Below, in pieces: positions 1-8,031 of a stretch of 48,046 nucleotides of DNA. The first letter of the stretch is position 1; each line of letters opens with the position of its first letter. A program made the position numbers and the translations under genes. This stretch comes from Bacteroidales bacterium (GTDB lineage: Bacteria; Bacteroidota; Bacteroidia; Bacteroidales; WCHB1-69). The notes below the pieces were generated by a model that saw only the letters and a list, made by a program, of their open reading frames with translations, was not told the DNA's origin and did no database searches. The stretch is taken from contig JAKSMC010000026.1 in the NCBI GenBank assembly GCA_024400835.1, forward strand, positions 1-48,046. The letters run 5' to 3'.

Positions 1-177
1 GTTTCTCTGGACATGCTTTTAGACAGAAGAAATTTTAATGATTTATCCCTGTATGTCATAAAGTGGAATGTCTTTTCAATATGTTTTTTATGTATTTTTG
101 CTCTCGCTTTGTTCGCACTGTTGTTTCTCCTGAGAGGCGGTGACGAGCTTGATTTTGTAGAAAAAGGTAACACATAA
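1..177 (+). CDS. C-terminal end of a membrane protein (5' partial)
   Basis: The frame is open from the first base to a TAA at 175-177, giving 58 residues of a protein whose start lies outside the window. A short polar stretch is followed by one strongly hydrophobic segment (residues about 20-47, rich in F, L, I, A and C) and a charged tail ending EKGNT. This fits the last transmembrane helix and cytoplasmic tail of a membrane protein. It stops 14 bp before the YbjQ-family gene and probably shares its operon. Too little is present to name a family. Confidence 0.5.
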   Translation, partial: VSLDMLLDRRNFNDLSLYVIKWNVFSICFLCIFALALFALLFLLRGGDELDFVEKGNT

Positions 178-191
178 AAAGTTCTGATATT

Positions 192-512
192 ATGATTTTA
201 TCAACAACTCCCACAATTGAAGGAAAGCAAATCGTAGAATACAAAGGTGTTGTGTTTGGCGAGGTTGTTGCTGGTGTGGATTTTATGAAAGACATAGAGG
301 CCAGCATCCGCAATATCTTCGGTGGTCGTTCGCAATCGTACGAGGGTGAGCTGATAGCTGCCCGCGACCATGCGATGAATGAAATGACTGAACGAGCCGC
401 TATGATGGGTGCCAACGCCGTGGTCGGCATTGATGTCGATTACGAAGTGCTCGGCGCTGACAACGGTATGATGATGGTCATTGCCTCCGGCACAGCGGTT
501 GTGGTTCGTTAA
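192..512 (+). CDS. YbjQ/UPF0145 family protein
   Basis: A 106-residue protein of the YbjQ (UPF0145, DUF74) family, at the usual family length. Seen directly: the early [13 protein letters not shown] segment, the middle [17 protein letters not shown], and the C-terminal [16 protein letters not shown], which are the conserved blocks of the family. These small cytoplasmic proteins form ring-like oligomers and have been called heavy-metal binding on thin evidence; no enzyme activity is established. It sits between a membrane-protein tail and an SDR protein, 17 bp before the latter's ATG, in a rightward run of genes. The start ATG at 192 leaves the conserved N-terminus complete. Confidence 0.85.
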   Translation: MILSTTPTIEGKQIVEYKGVVFGEVVAGVDFMKDIEASIRNIFGGRSQSYEGELIAARDHAMNEMTERAAMMGANAVVGIDVDYEVLGADNGMMMVIASGTAVVVR

Positions 513-529
513 CTGTAATTTATTTGACT

Positions 530-1183
530 ATGAAGGTAATCATCACTGGAACAACGGGCTATGTTGGCGAAGGCGTGTTGCTCTGCTGCCTCGAACATCC
601 CGAAATAGAGAAAATCCTGAGTGTGTCGCGCCGCCCGACCAACATCGAACATCCCAAACTGGAAGAACTGATTGTGGATGACTTTATGAATCTGCAAACT
701 GGTGACGCGCGCTTGGCTGGCTACGATGCGGTGTTCTTCATCGCCGGCATCACCAGCGTGGGCACACCCGAGGATGTTTATCGCAAAATCAGTCAGACGA
801 TTCCGCTGCACTTTGCGGAAATTCTGCCCGGAAAAGAGCAGATGACCTATATCTATCTGTCCGGTGAAGGCACCAACGCCAATGGAAAATTGGCATGGCA
901 GAAAATCAAGGGCGGCACCGAGAACGCACTTTTCGCGATGCCCTTCAAGCACGCTTTCGGCTTCCGGCCCAGCATTATGCGCCCGCATCCGAAACAGACA
1001 ACGCGCAAATCTTTCCAGATTGCCAGCCGCATCCTCTATCCCATTATGTGGCCGTTTTGCCAATCCAACACCATGCAGGAAGTGGCCAACGCGATGATTT
1101 GCTGCTCGAAGTTCGGTTACGAAAAGAAGCATATTTCCGTGCGCGATATCCGTAAACTGTCCAGATATTTGAAAAAGAAGTGA
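530..1183 (+). CDS. Atypical SDR / NAD(P)-binding Rossmann protein
   Basis: A 217-residue protein beginning MKVIITGTTGYVGEG, a Gly-rich NAD(P)-binding loop of the TGxxGxxG type on the first beta strand. The fold reads as an atypical short-chain dehydrogenase of the NAD(P)H-binding/epimerase-like group; the usual YxxxK catalytic pair is not obvious, although YLSGEGTNANGKLAWQKIKG (residues about 108-127) occupies that place. The ATG at 530 is preferred over an in-frame TTG at 524 because the Rossmann strand starts immediately there. The final stretch looks like a tail after a shortened substrate domain. Substrate unknown. It lies in the co-directional row, 19 bp before the DUF5714 gene. Confidence 0.8.
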   Translation: MKVIITGTTGYVGEGVLLCCLEHPEIEKILSVSRRPTNIEHPKLEELIVDDFMNLQTGDARLAGYDAVFFIAGITSVGTPEDVYRKISQTIPLHFAEILPGKEQMTYIYLSGEGTNANGKLAWQKIKGGTENALFAMPFKHAFGFRPSIMRPHPKQTTRKSFQIASRILYPIMWPFCQSNTMQEVANAMICCSKFGYEKKHISVRDIRKLSRYLKKK

Positions 1184-1202
1184 TACTTTTGAATAAAACG
1201 CT

Positions 1203-1886
1203 ATGAATGAAGAATGTTTGATTTGCAAGGCGCCTCTGGAATATCTCAACGAAAGTGTTGAGATGGAGTGCGTGCTCTGTCATAAAAAAGTACTGTCGAA
1301 AACACGTTGTGTGAACGGGCACTTCGTATGTGACGACTGTCACACGCGTGGCTTGGACACCGTCATCAGCATCTGCCTGGAGGAGACGTCTTGCAACCCT
1401 GTCGAGGTGATGAATCGCCTGATGACGCAGCCGTTCTGTCACATGCACGGTCCGGAACACCACGTGCTGGTCGGTTCCGCACTGCTGACTGCCTACAAGA
1501 ATGCCGGCGGAGATATTGACCTTCCTAAAATGTTGATTGAAATGCAGAACCGCGGCCGACAGGTGCCCGGCGGTGTATGCGGCTTCTGGGGCGCTTGCGG
1601 CGCAGGTATTAGCAGCGGCATGTTCGTGTCTTTGATTTCTGGAGCCACGCCGCTCAGCGTGGAGCCGTGGGGACTCGCCAACCGGATGACTTCCCAATCG
1701 CTGAACGCCATTGGCGAAATCGGCGGCGCGCGTTGCTGCAAACGCGATTCCTATCTTGCCATTTTGGCCGCTGTTGACTTTGTTGCCGAACATTTTGGCA
1801 TTCAGATGGAGAAACCGGAAATCACCTGCCAGTTCTCCAGCAAAAACAACCAATGCATCGGAAATAGATGCCCATTTCACCCGTAA
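1203..1886 (+). CDS. DUF5714-domain protein with N-terminal zinc ribbon
   Basis: A 227-residue Cys-rich protein. The N-terminus carries paired cysteines (CLIC near residue 5, CVLC near 26, then a CVNGHFVCDDCH block near 36-47) that read as a zinc ribbon. The remainder has the conserved GGVCGFWGACGAGISSG block, a GGARCCKRDSYLAI block and a final CxFSxxNxQCIGxxCPF tail. This matches what I recall as DUF5714, a family of unknown function found in anaerobes, sometimes beside SAM-dependent enzymes. The clustered Cys in GACGAG and RCCKR could hold a metal centre, which is inference. It is followed 20 bp later by the DUF4932 gene. Confidence 0.7.
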   Translation: MNEECLICKAPLEYLNESVEMECVLCHKKVLSKTRCVNGHFVCDDCHTRGLDTVISICLEETSCNPVEVMNRLMTQPFCHMHGPEHHVLVGSALLTAYKNAGGDIDLPKMLIEMQNRGRQVPGGVCGFWGACGAGISSGMFVSLISGATPLSVEPWGLANRMTSQSLNAIGEIGGARCCKRDSYLAILAAVDFVAEHFGIQMEKPEITCQFSSKNNQCIGNRCPFHP

Positions 1887-1906
1887 ACCAATTATTATCC
1901 AATATT

Positions 1907-3313
1907 ATGAAAAAAACTATTCTTATTCCAGTTCTTATTCTGATGGTCAGTTTTGTCTTTGGCCAAGTCAACATTCCCATCAGTTTTGACGAACGCGCCG
2001 ACTTGATGAGTCTCATCTTTCGGACTGCTGGAGCCAATGAATACGGCATCTGTTATTTTGATGAATATGTGAACAATCTGAAGCCCTATATCAATGAAAC
2101 CGACGAGGTGGTGAAGCTGGCTCAGAAATATCGCGAGGAAACAGGCATCTCGTATGATGCTGTGGCTGATTTTGCTTTCCATCTTAAAATTTCTGAAAAT
2201 GGAAAATTAACGTTGGATGGTGCTTTTCAAGATGGCATTGACGAACGTTGGACGGAAGAACAGAAGCAGAATTTCTTGACTGCCTTAAATGAATATTACG
2301 CCCAATCCAATTTTCATCAAGGTTATATGAAAAATGCGGAAATCCAGAAAAAAGCGGAAAACGCATTCGAGAGAGATGTATGTCAGAGGGTTGATTTGGA
2401 ATGGTTTGACAAATTCTTTGGGGCCAACAACAATCCTCAATTCCGCATTATCTTGAGCATCCTGAATGGTCCGAATAACTATGGCTGTAATGCGCAGATG
2501 AAAGACGGAAGTTTCTTGCTCAGTCCATTCATCGGCTGCTGTTCTGTGGACAGTTTGGGCGAGCCTGTTTACCGAGCTAACGCAGTGCTGCCCATTGTGA
2601 TTCACGAATTCTGCCACGCCTACTGCAATCCACAGATTGAGCGCTTTTGGACGGATATGAAAGTAAAAGCCGACGAAGTGTATTATGCCAATGCGCTGAC
2701 CCTGACACAAATGGCCTACGGCAATGCCAAGACGATGATGTATGAGACATTCGTCCGCAGTTGTGTGATTCGCTATTTCCTGAATCATTATCCGCAGGTC
2801 TCTGTTGACGACTTACTTGCCGAAGATGCCGACTTCTACCTCACGCGCACGATGGTGGAGTCATTGGGAAAATACGAACAGAATCGCGAACAGTACCCGA
2901 CCATTGAAAGTTATATGCCGCAACTGATTAACGACATCAACCAATTCAATCTGAAGAACTTCATGAAAGAGCAGAAGAAGGACTTGAAAGCCAATGCGCA
3001 TGTGGTGAAATGCAGCATCAAAAACGGAGCTAAGAATGTTCCTTCCGGAAAAATAGAAATGAAGATTACCTTCAGCAAGCCGATGATGAATATGATTGCG
3101 TTGGGCAATGGGGCTTCAGACGGCAAATCCTTGGATATTGACAGACAAAGAGAGAGCATCTTCACTTGGAGCAAAGACTGTAAAACCACTACGGTATATT
3201 TGGATTTGCAGCCGAACACGCACTATGCCTTCAGCATTTTGGGTGGTTACTATCGCACGCAGGACGGACATACCGCCGGCGCGAATATTTTTTATGATTT
3301 CTGGACTAAATAG
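1907..3313 (+). CDS. Secreted DUF4932 protein, putative zinc metallopeptidase
   Basis: A 468-residue exported protein. The start at 1907 gives a clean signal peptide (MKKTILIPVLILMVSFVFGQ); the longer frame from 1868 adds 13 polar residues before it. The middle contains IVIHEFCHAYCNP (about residue 230), an HExxH zinc-peptidase motif, in a setting typical of DUF4932, a Bacteroidota family of presumed metallopeptidases. A downstream glutamate as third ligand is likely but cannot be fixed by eye. The last ~90 residues (from about 380) resemble an Ig-like Big_5-type domain (KNVPSGKIEMKITFSKPM). Probably periplasmic or surface-exposed. The GNAT gene begins 9 bp downstream. Confidence 0.75.
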   Translation: MKKTILIPVLILMVSFVFGQVNIPISFDERADLMSLIFRTAGANEYGICYFDEYVNNLKPYINETDEVVKLAQKYREETGISYDAVADFAFHLKISENGKLTLDGAFQDGIDERWTEEQKQNFLTALNEYYAQSNFHQGYMKNAEIQKKAENAFERDVCQRVDLEWFDKFFGANNNPQFRIILSILNGPNNYGCNAQMKDGSFLLSPFIGCCSVDSLGEPVYRANAVLPIVIHEFCHAYCNPQIERFWTDMKVKADEVYYANALTLTQMAYGNAKTMMYETFVRSCVIRYFLNHYPQVSVDDLLAEDADFYLTRTMVESLGKYEQNREQYPTIESYMPQLINDINQFNLKNFMKEQKKDLKANAHVVKCSIKNGAKNVPSGKIEMKITFSKPMMNMIALGNGASDGKSLDIDRQRESIFTWSKDCKTTTVYLDLQPNTHYAFSILGGYYRTQDGHTAGANIFYDFWTK

Positions 3314-3322
3314 TTTTAAGTT

Positions 3323-3796
3323 ATGACGATACGATACGCTGAGCGCAAGGATTGCGCACTGATTTTACAATTCATCAAGGAATTGGCCGACTATGAAAAA
3401 ATGTTAAACGAGGTGGTGGCCACGCCCGAAATCTTGGAAGAGTGGATATTCGACAAGCACAAGGCAGAGGTGATTTTCGCGATGGAAGGCGACATTGAAG
3501 TCGGCTTCGCGCTCTTTTTCCACAACTTCTCCACTTTCGTGGGCCGCGCCGGCATCTATTTGGAAGACCTCTTCGTGCGCCCCGAGCATCGTGGCAAAGG
3601 GTACGGCAAAGGGCTGTTGCAGCAGTTGGCGAAAATCGCAGTGGAACGCAATTGCGGCCGCTTGGAGTGGGTCTGCCTCGACTGGAATCAGCCCAGCATC
3701 GACTTCTACAAGTCGCTCGGCGCTGTGCCGATGGACGAATGGACCATCTACCGCATCGCGGGACCGAGACTGAAGGAGTTCGCGGAAGAGAAATAG
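3323..3796 (+). CDS. GNAT family N-acetyltransferase
   Basis: A 157-residue acetyltransferase of the Gcn5-related fold. It starts MTIRYAERKDCALILQFIKE, the usual first strand and helix. Motif A, with the acetyl-CoA pyrophosphate loop, is LFVRPEHRGKGYGKGLLQ (about residues 85-102; the R/Q-x-x-G-x-G/A loop reads RGKGYG). Motif B follows as WNQPSIDFYKSLGAVPMDEW. This arrangement resembles the diamine/spermidine-type acetyltransferases (the SAT-like subgroup), but the substrate cannot be set from sequence. It lies 9 bp after the DUF4932 stop, probably co-transcribed. Confidence 0.88.
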   Translation: MTIRYAERKDCALILQFIKELADYEKMLNEVVATPEILEEWIFDKHKAEVIFAMEGDIEVGFALFFHNFSTFVGRAGIYLEDLFVRPEHRGKGYGKGLLQQLAKIAVERNCGRLEWVCLDWNQPSIDFYKSLGAVPMDEWTIYRIAGPRLKEFAEEK

Positions 3797-3865
3797 TAAA
3801 TAATTTTGATGGCAATATTCAATGAGTAATAGAAAAATAAATCCTCATTAATCCGATATAAGATT

Positions 3866-4885
3866 ATGAAAAAATACAAAATCCTCTCTATTGACGGCGG
3901 CGGTATCAGAGGCCTCCTCCCCGCCATGATTCTTCAAGAAATGGAAAAACGCCTGCGTGTGCGCACGGGCAATCCTCAAGCTCGCATTGCCGACTACTTC
4001 GATATGATTGCCGGCACCAGCGCCGGCGGTATGCTGGCATGCTCCATGCTCTACAAACACGATGGCAAGAAGATGGACTGCTCAACGGCGGTGTCCCTTT
4101 TTGAGAGCGGTGGTCCGAGAATCTTCAAAAAGAACGGCTTCAACCAACTTCGACGAATGTTTGATGCTATGTATCCTGCCAAAAACATTGAAGCAGTGCT
4201 GGCAGAGGTCTTTGGCGAATCCCAGCTCTCCGAGTCTGATACGGAAGGACTGATCACAGCATACGACATCACGAACCGCGAGGCAGTGCTCTTTGACACC
4301 GATTCGGCACAACGTGATGCGAACCGCGACTACCGTTTGGCTGACATTGCGCGCGCCACATCCGCCGCACCGACCTATTTTCCCGTGGCCGAAGTGACCT
4401 CTATGGGCGGAACCGACAAATGCCTGGTGGACGGCGGCATCTACGCCAACGACCCCTCACTTTGCGCTATCATTGAAGCGAAGAAGAAGGTTTGGAAAGT
4501 GAACAACCGCGCCCCGAAAATCAGCGACATGTACGTCGTCTCCATTGGCACTGGCCGCGTGAGCAAGTCCTATCTGTACGACAAAGCCAAAGGCTGGGGA
4601 CTGATTTCCTGGGCGCTGCCGGTGATTGACATTCTGCAATCGTCCGGCGCGGAGGTTATCAGCTACCAGGTTAAAAAGTTGTTCGAGGCAGAAGAGTGCC
4701 AGAACCAGTATGTGCGCCTCACGCCTGAAATCGGCAATGCCAGTGACGAAATGGACGACGGAAGCCTCAAGAATATCCAGGCCCTGAAAGAATCCGCATT
4801 AAACTACATCCAAGCTCATTCCGCTGAGTTGGACAAAGTGATTGACGATTTAATTGACAAAGACAGCAATGTTTGCCCAATATAG
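3866..4885 (+). CDS. Patatin-like phospholipase
   Basis: A 339-residue patatin-family acyl hydrolase. The oxyanion loop DGGGIRG (residues 10-16), nucleophile elbow GTSAG (50-54, Ser52) and the DGG motif carrying the catalytic Asp (about residue 190) are all present, so the Ser-Asp dyad is intact. There is no signal peptide, so it is probably cytoplasmic. Family members cleave acyl chains from phospholipids, and some act in lipid turnover or, in defence operons, as effectors. No defence partner genes are adjacent here, so housekeeping lipase activity is the simpler reading. It converges on the MerR gene with only 2 bp between the stop codons. Confidence 0.9.
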   Translation: MKKYKILSIDGGGIRGLLPAMILQEMEKRLRVRTGNPQARIADYFDMIAGTSAGGMLACSMLYKHDGKKMDCSTAVSLFESGGPRIFKKNGFNQLRRMFDAMYPAKNIEAVLAEVFGESQLSESDTEGLITAYDITNREAVLFDTDSAQRDANRDYRLADIARATSAAPTYFPVAEVTSMGGTDKCLVDGGIYANDPSLCAIIEAKKKVWKVNNRAPKISDMYVVSIGTGRVSKSYLYDKAKGWGLISWALPVIDILQSSGAEVISYQVKKLFEAEECQNQYVRLTPEIGNASDEMDDGSLKNIQALKESALNYIQAHSAELDKVIDDLIDKDSNVCPI

Positions 4886-4887
4886 GA

Positions 4888-5721
4888 CTAACATTTTTCT
4901 ACCGGTACCTGTATGATGGACAACCATTTTTCAGGATCCTCCTGATTCCAAGCGCCGTCGATGTAGCAGTAGCGGGGATGACCACTGATTTGGTAACCCT
5001 GATCCTCAATGTATTGGAAAAGTTCCATATACGATTCGTAAAATCTCTCGTATGGACCAAAATGCTTCATACAGATGGCAACGGGCACGGCCTCAATTTT
5101 CTTGAATTGGATAACCTTCGAGTCGGCTCCCATTGCGGTCACCTGTTCGCAGTACTCCATGTCGATGTCCGTAGGGGAGTACTCCTGGTTGTGCTCAATC
5201 GTGAAGCAATAGCCCGGTGGTGGACATTCACAACCGAGACGTTGCATTTCCGGACCAATGACGTTCACACACAGCGGGCCGAGCGCTTCGTAATTGGGGA
5301 TGATTTCCCGATGACTTGCCACGATGATTTCGGGCAAAGATTGAATTGAAAATTTCTCCATTTTGCTGATGTTTTTGCGAGTGTTTCGCCAATGGAGCAG
5401 ACGTTCTCGTCGGGTTCTCAACTTTTGAAGTTGCCGTTGTGTCTCCTCAATTTTCTCAGATAATTGTTCGATGGTAGGCACTTGCGAATCTTCTTCGAAA
5501 ATTTCCTTGATCTCATCCAACGAAAATCCAAGTTGTTGAAGGTTGCGGATCGTGTTCAACTTCTGCATCTGGTCGATGCTGTAGTAGCGATAGCCCGTCC
5601 ACTCGTCCACCTCGTCAGGCAGTAGGAGCCCCTTCTGCTCGTAATGACGCAGTGTTTTGACTGTTACCTGCATCATTTGGGAAAACTCTCCGATTTTTAA
5701 TTTGGTGTTGTACTTCATCAT
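4888..5721 (-). CDS. MerR-family regulator with GyrI-like effector domain
   Basis: A 277-residue one-component regulator. The N-terminal winged helix reads KIGEFSQMMQVTVKTLRHYE followed by a TGYRYYS turn, classic MerR. A coiled coil (about 85-125) is followed by a GyrI-like/effector-binding domain (about 130-277) of the BmrR kind, which senses hydrophobic or cationic small molecules. The start is placed at 5721 (MMKYN) because a longer frame from 5751 would begin inside the -7 promoter box at 5749-5756. No target gene is adjacent: its 3' neighbour is the convergent patatin, and about 420 bp separate its start from the AAA+ gene stop. It may autoregulate. Confidence 0.9.
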   Translation of the reverse strand: MMKYNTKLKIGEFSQMMQVTVKTLRHYEQKGLLLPDEVDEWTGYRYYSIDQMQKLNTIRNLQQLGFSLDEIKEIFEEDSQVPTIEQLSEKIEETQRQLQKLRTRRERLLHWRNTRKNISKMEKFSIQSLPEIIVASHREIIPNYEALGPLCVNVIGPEMQRLGCECPPPGYCFTIEHNQEYSPTDIDMEYCEQVTAMGADSKVIQFKKIEAVPVAICMKHFGPYERFYESYMELFQYIEDQGYQISGHPRYCYIDGAWNQEDPEKWLSIIQVPVEKC

Positions 5722-5748
5722 CGTAAGATTGATTGGCTTAAGCGGCGG

Positions 5749-5756
5749 CAAAGATA
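5749..5756 (-). promoter_or_regulatory. Bacteroidota -7 box (TATCTTTG) for the MerR gene
   Basis: On the minus strand the sequence is TATCTTTG, matching the Bacteroidota consensus TAnnTTTG, 27 bp before the ATG at 5721. A CTTGAC-like element lies about 20 bp further upstream, near 5775-5780, where the -33 TTTG is expected. Confidence 0.6.
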
Positions 5757-6145
5757 GGGCCTGCCCTTAGGGACGAGTCAAGTGCTTTTTTTGGAAACTA
5801 TATACTAGTTGACCTGTTAACAAGCAAAATCATACGCGTGCTTGATTTTTTCTATGATTATCAATACGATTTTTATTAGATTTTGAGCGTAGCGACCTTG
5901 TTTTTATACTGATATTTTTTTTAAGATTCTTCTTAGATTTTAAAACATTCATTAAAGAAATAAATCAGCAAGAACACAGTCGCATATACAAGTCTTGAAA
6001 ATCCAATTAAAAATCTAATGAAAATATTGTAGACTTCTCAATGGTCAAAATATTGTCCTAAAATTGTTAAACAATCAATGTTTTCGAGTCAATATGTATA
6101 TAGTTCCAAAAGTAAAAGTTTCGTTTTTCATAAAGAATAAATGTT
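5757..6145. other. AT-rich gene-free stretch
   Basis: No credible reading frame on either strand. Strongly AT-rich from about 5820. It holds an imperfect inverted pair, ATTAGATTTT (5875-5884) against AAAATCTAAT (6010-6019), and a small hairpin CAAGCA/TGCTTG (5821-5844) followed by a T-run, which would work as a weak terminator on the plus strand. Upstream signals for the MerR gene are at its left end; nothing else is recognised. Confidence 0.4.
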
Positions 6146-7984
6146 TTATAGTTTGGGAACGTCGTTCTCCGTAATTTCCGTCAGTTGCTCCACAGTAGGT
6201 TCTGTGATGTCGGCCACGCGGAGAGATTGGCGTTCGATAGTTTTTTCAAAAACGTTGCGTACAAAACGCGCGTTGCCGAAAGTGCGGTCTCGCTTTTCGT
6301 AGGCCTCTGCAAACAGTTTTTGGAATGCGAGTTCCGATTCAGGGGTGAGTTTGAAATCCTCTTTGTCGATGTAGCGCTTGAAGATTTGATAAAGCTCGTC
6401 GGGAGAGTAGTCGGTAAAGTCAATATAGCGGTTGAAACGGGAACGTAAGCCTGGGTTGATGTCGATGAACTGTTTCATCTCTTCCGTGTACCCGGCCATC
6501 ACTACCACCAAGTTATTGCGTTCGTCTTCCATCCGTTTGAGCAGGGTGGCAATGGCTTCGCGACCGTAGTCTTCCGCGGACTCCGAATAGAGAGAGTATG
6601 CCTCATCAATGAAAAGCACACCGCCCACTGCGGAATTGATGACCTTGTTGGTCTTCACAGCCGTCTGTCCCACATACTCGCCAACAAGTCCTGCGCGGTC
6701 GGTTTCAATGAGGTGCCCTTTTTTCAGCACGCCGAGGTCTTTGTAAATTTGTGCTAAGATGCGCGCCACCGTGGTCTTACCCGTTCCCGGAGAGCCTGAG
6801 AAGACGCAATGGTATGAAATCGGGGTGGTCTTCAATTGATGCTTTTCGCGTTGCTGCTGCACCTGGATGAACTTTATCAGCGAGTGAACCTGCTGTTTAA
6901 CATTTTCCAAACCAACCAAGCTGTCCAACTCTTGGAGGGTGTTCTGAAGATTGGAGGATATTTCACCAACAGGTTTCTTGTTGGAAGACTTGTTTTGTTT
7001 TGATTGTGTGGTTCCTAATGAAAAATTATCAACTTTGGCAGCTGGAGAGTATTGCTCCAAAAATTCATTTACCTTTTGAATATTCTCTGATTTGGCGGGT
7101 GATACTACGTTCATAATTTGCAACATATCCACAATAGTGTCAACATATTGCTGTTCTAAATCCGTGTCCAATGGTTGGAGAAGTTCGGCCGCAATGAGAA
7201 AGGGTTCTTGGTGGTCCGGAAAATTGGAAAAATGCTCATTTATGAGTTTTAAAATGGATTCAACTTTCGTAATAATAGTACTACTTTGCCAAAATCCAGA
7301 TTTATCTTCAAATATTTGCTTAGCGATATCCTGACTGTATGACAGATAATTAAAGAGTCCTACCTTTGGATCTTCCAAAGCAATGGAGTGCCGCCACACT
7401 TTGGCCATTATATAAGCTAAAGCAATTCCCGATTTGCTATCATAAGGACTTAGATTGTCATACATCATTTTATAGCAGCAGGCTACATCCGTACGGAAAA
7501 TAAAATCATACTGGTCATCCTTGTCTCCAACGCGAGAGAGGCCTCCAACGGTTTCCATATTTCTGGCAAAATCTTTATTCCACTTAATGCGTTGGAAGGT
7601 CCCGGTGAAGTTATCTACTCGTTTCAGAAATTCCAAGGACAAATCCGCATTCTCCTGAATCTGTTTGCCTTTTTCACATTCTTTTGGGTCATCCTTGTTT
7701 ACAGAATAATTTCTCTGCTTGGATTTCGCATATTGGATTTGTCTATCTCGTTTTGCCTTTTCTTTGGCTTTCTTTTCTCTTTCGCCATCAATAACAACAA
7801 AAATAAAAAATGCAACTACAGCACAAAGAAAGAAAGTCCAAAATGAAACGGGGTCATCACATAAATCATGTGTGTAATAGGAAATTAGAAGGAAAATAAA
7901 TGTTAAAGTAACTTTAGCTTCACTTTTTACATTTATGAAAATAATAAAAATCAGGGCTATAAGGAACAGAACGAATACTAACAT
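6146..7984 (-). CDS. Membrane-anchored AAA+ ATPase (CbbX/EccA/SpoVK-like)
   Basis: A 612-residue protein. The N-terminus has two or three hydrophobic segments (about 1-18, 25-36, 48-65), then a Lys/Glu-rich linker and a helical region of unknown type (about 110-320). The C-terminal AAA+ module resembles the CbbX/EccA/SpoVK group: DSLVGLENVKQQV start at about 354, Walker A GSPGTGKT (397-404), Walker B GGVLFIDEAYSL (454-465), and an SRF arginine-finger position (515-517). Such ATPases remodel or activate protein partners; here it would be tethered to the inner membrane with the ATPase in the cytoplasm. No substrate gene is adjacent. A TAnnTTTG box at 8010-8017 suggests its own promoter. Confidence 0.85.
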   Translation of the reverse strand: MLVFVLFLIALIFIIFINVKSEAKVTLTFIFLLISYYTHDLCDDPVSFWTFFLCAVVAFFIFVVIDGEREKKAKEKAKRDRQIQYAKSKQRNYSVNKDDPKECEKGKQIQENADLSLEFLKRVDNFTGTFQRIKWNKDFARNMETVGGLSRVGDKDDQYDFIFRTDVACCYKMMYDNLSPYDSKSGIALAYIMAKVWRHSIALEDPKVGLFNYLSYSQDIAKQIFEDKSGFWQSSTIITKVESILKLINEHFSNFPDHQEPFLIAAELLQPLDTDLEQQYVDTIVDMLQIMNVVSPAKSENIQKVNEFLEQYSPAAKVDNFSLGTTQSKQNKSSNKKPVGEISSNLQNTLQELDSLVGLENVKQQVHSLIKFIQVQQQREKHQLKTTPISYHCVFSGSPGTGKTTVARILAQIYKDLGVLKKGHLIETDRAGLVGEYVGQTAVKTNKVINSAVGGVLFIDEAYSLYSESAEDYGREAIATLLKRMEDERNNLVVVMAGYTEEMKQFIDINPGLRSRFNRYIDFTDYSPDELYQIFKRYIDKEDFKLTPESELAFQKLFAEAYEKRDRTFGNARFVRNVFEKTIERQSLRVADITEPTVEQLTEITENDVPKL

Positions 7985-8009
7985 AGTTGATGTTTTTCAA
8001 AGCAGTTTG

Positions 8010-8017
8010 CAAAGATA
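8010..8017 (-). promoter_or_regulatory. -7 box (TATCTTTG) for the AAA+ gene
   Basis: Minus-strand TATCTTTG lies 25 bp before the ATG at 7984, in the 47-bp gap after the rtcB stop. It implies the ATPase gene can be transcribed separately from rtcB. Confidence 0.55.
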
Positions 8018-8031
8018 CAACATTTTCGGTG

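Noticed and set aside
3866..4885. Patatin as a CBASS-type defence effector
   Set aside because: No nucleotide cyclase, ubiquitin-like transfer genes or other CBASS partners are adjacent.
5722..5751. Longer start for the MerR gene (MPPLKPINLT extension)
   Set aside because: The extension begins inside the TATCTTTG -7 box and precedes the expected transcription start.
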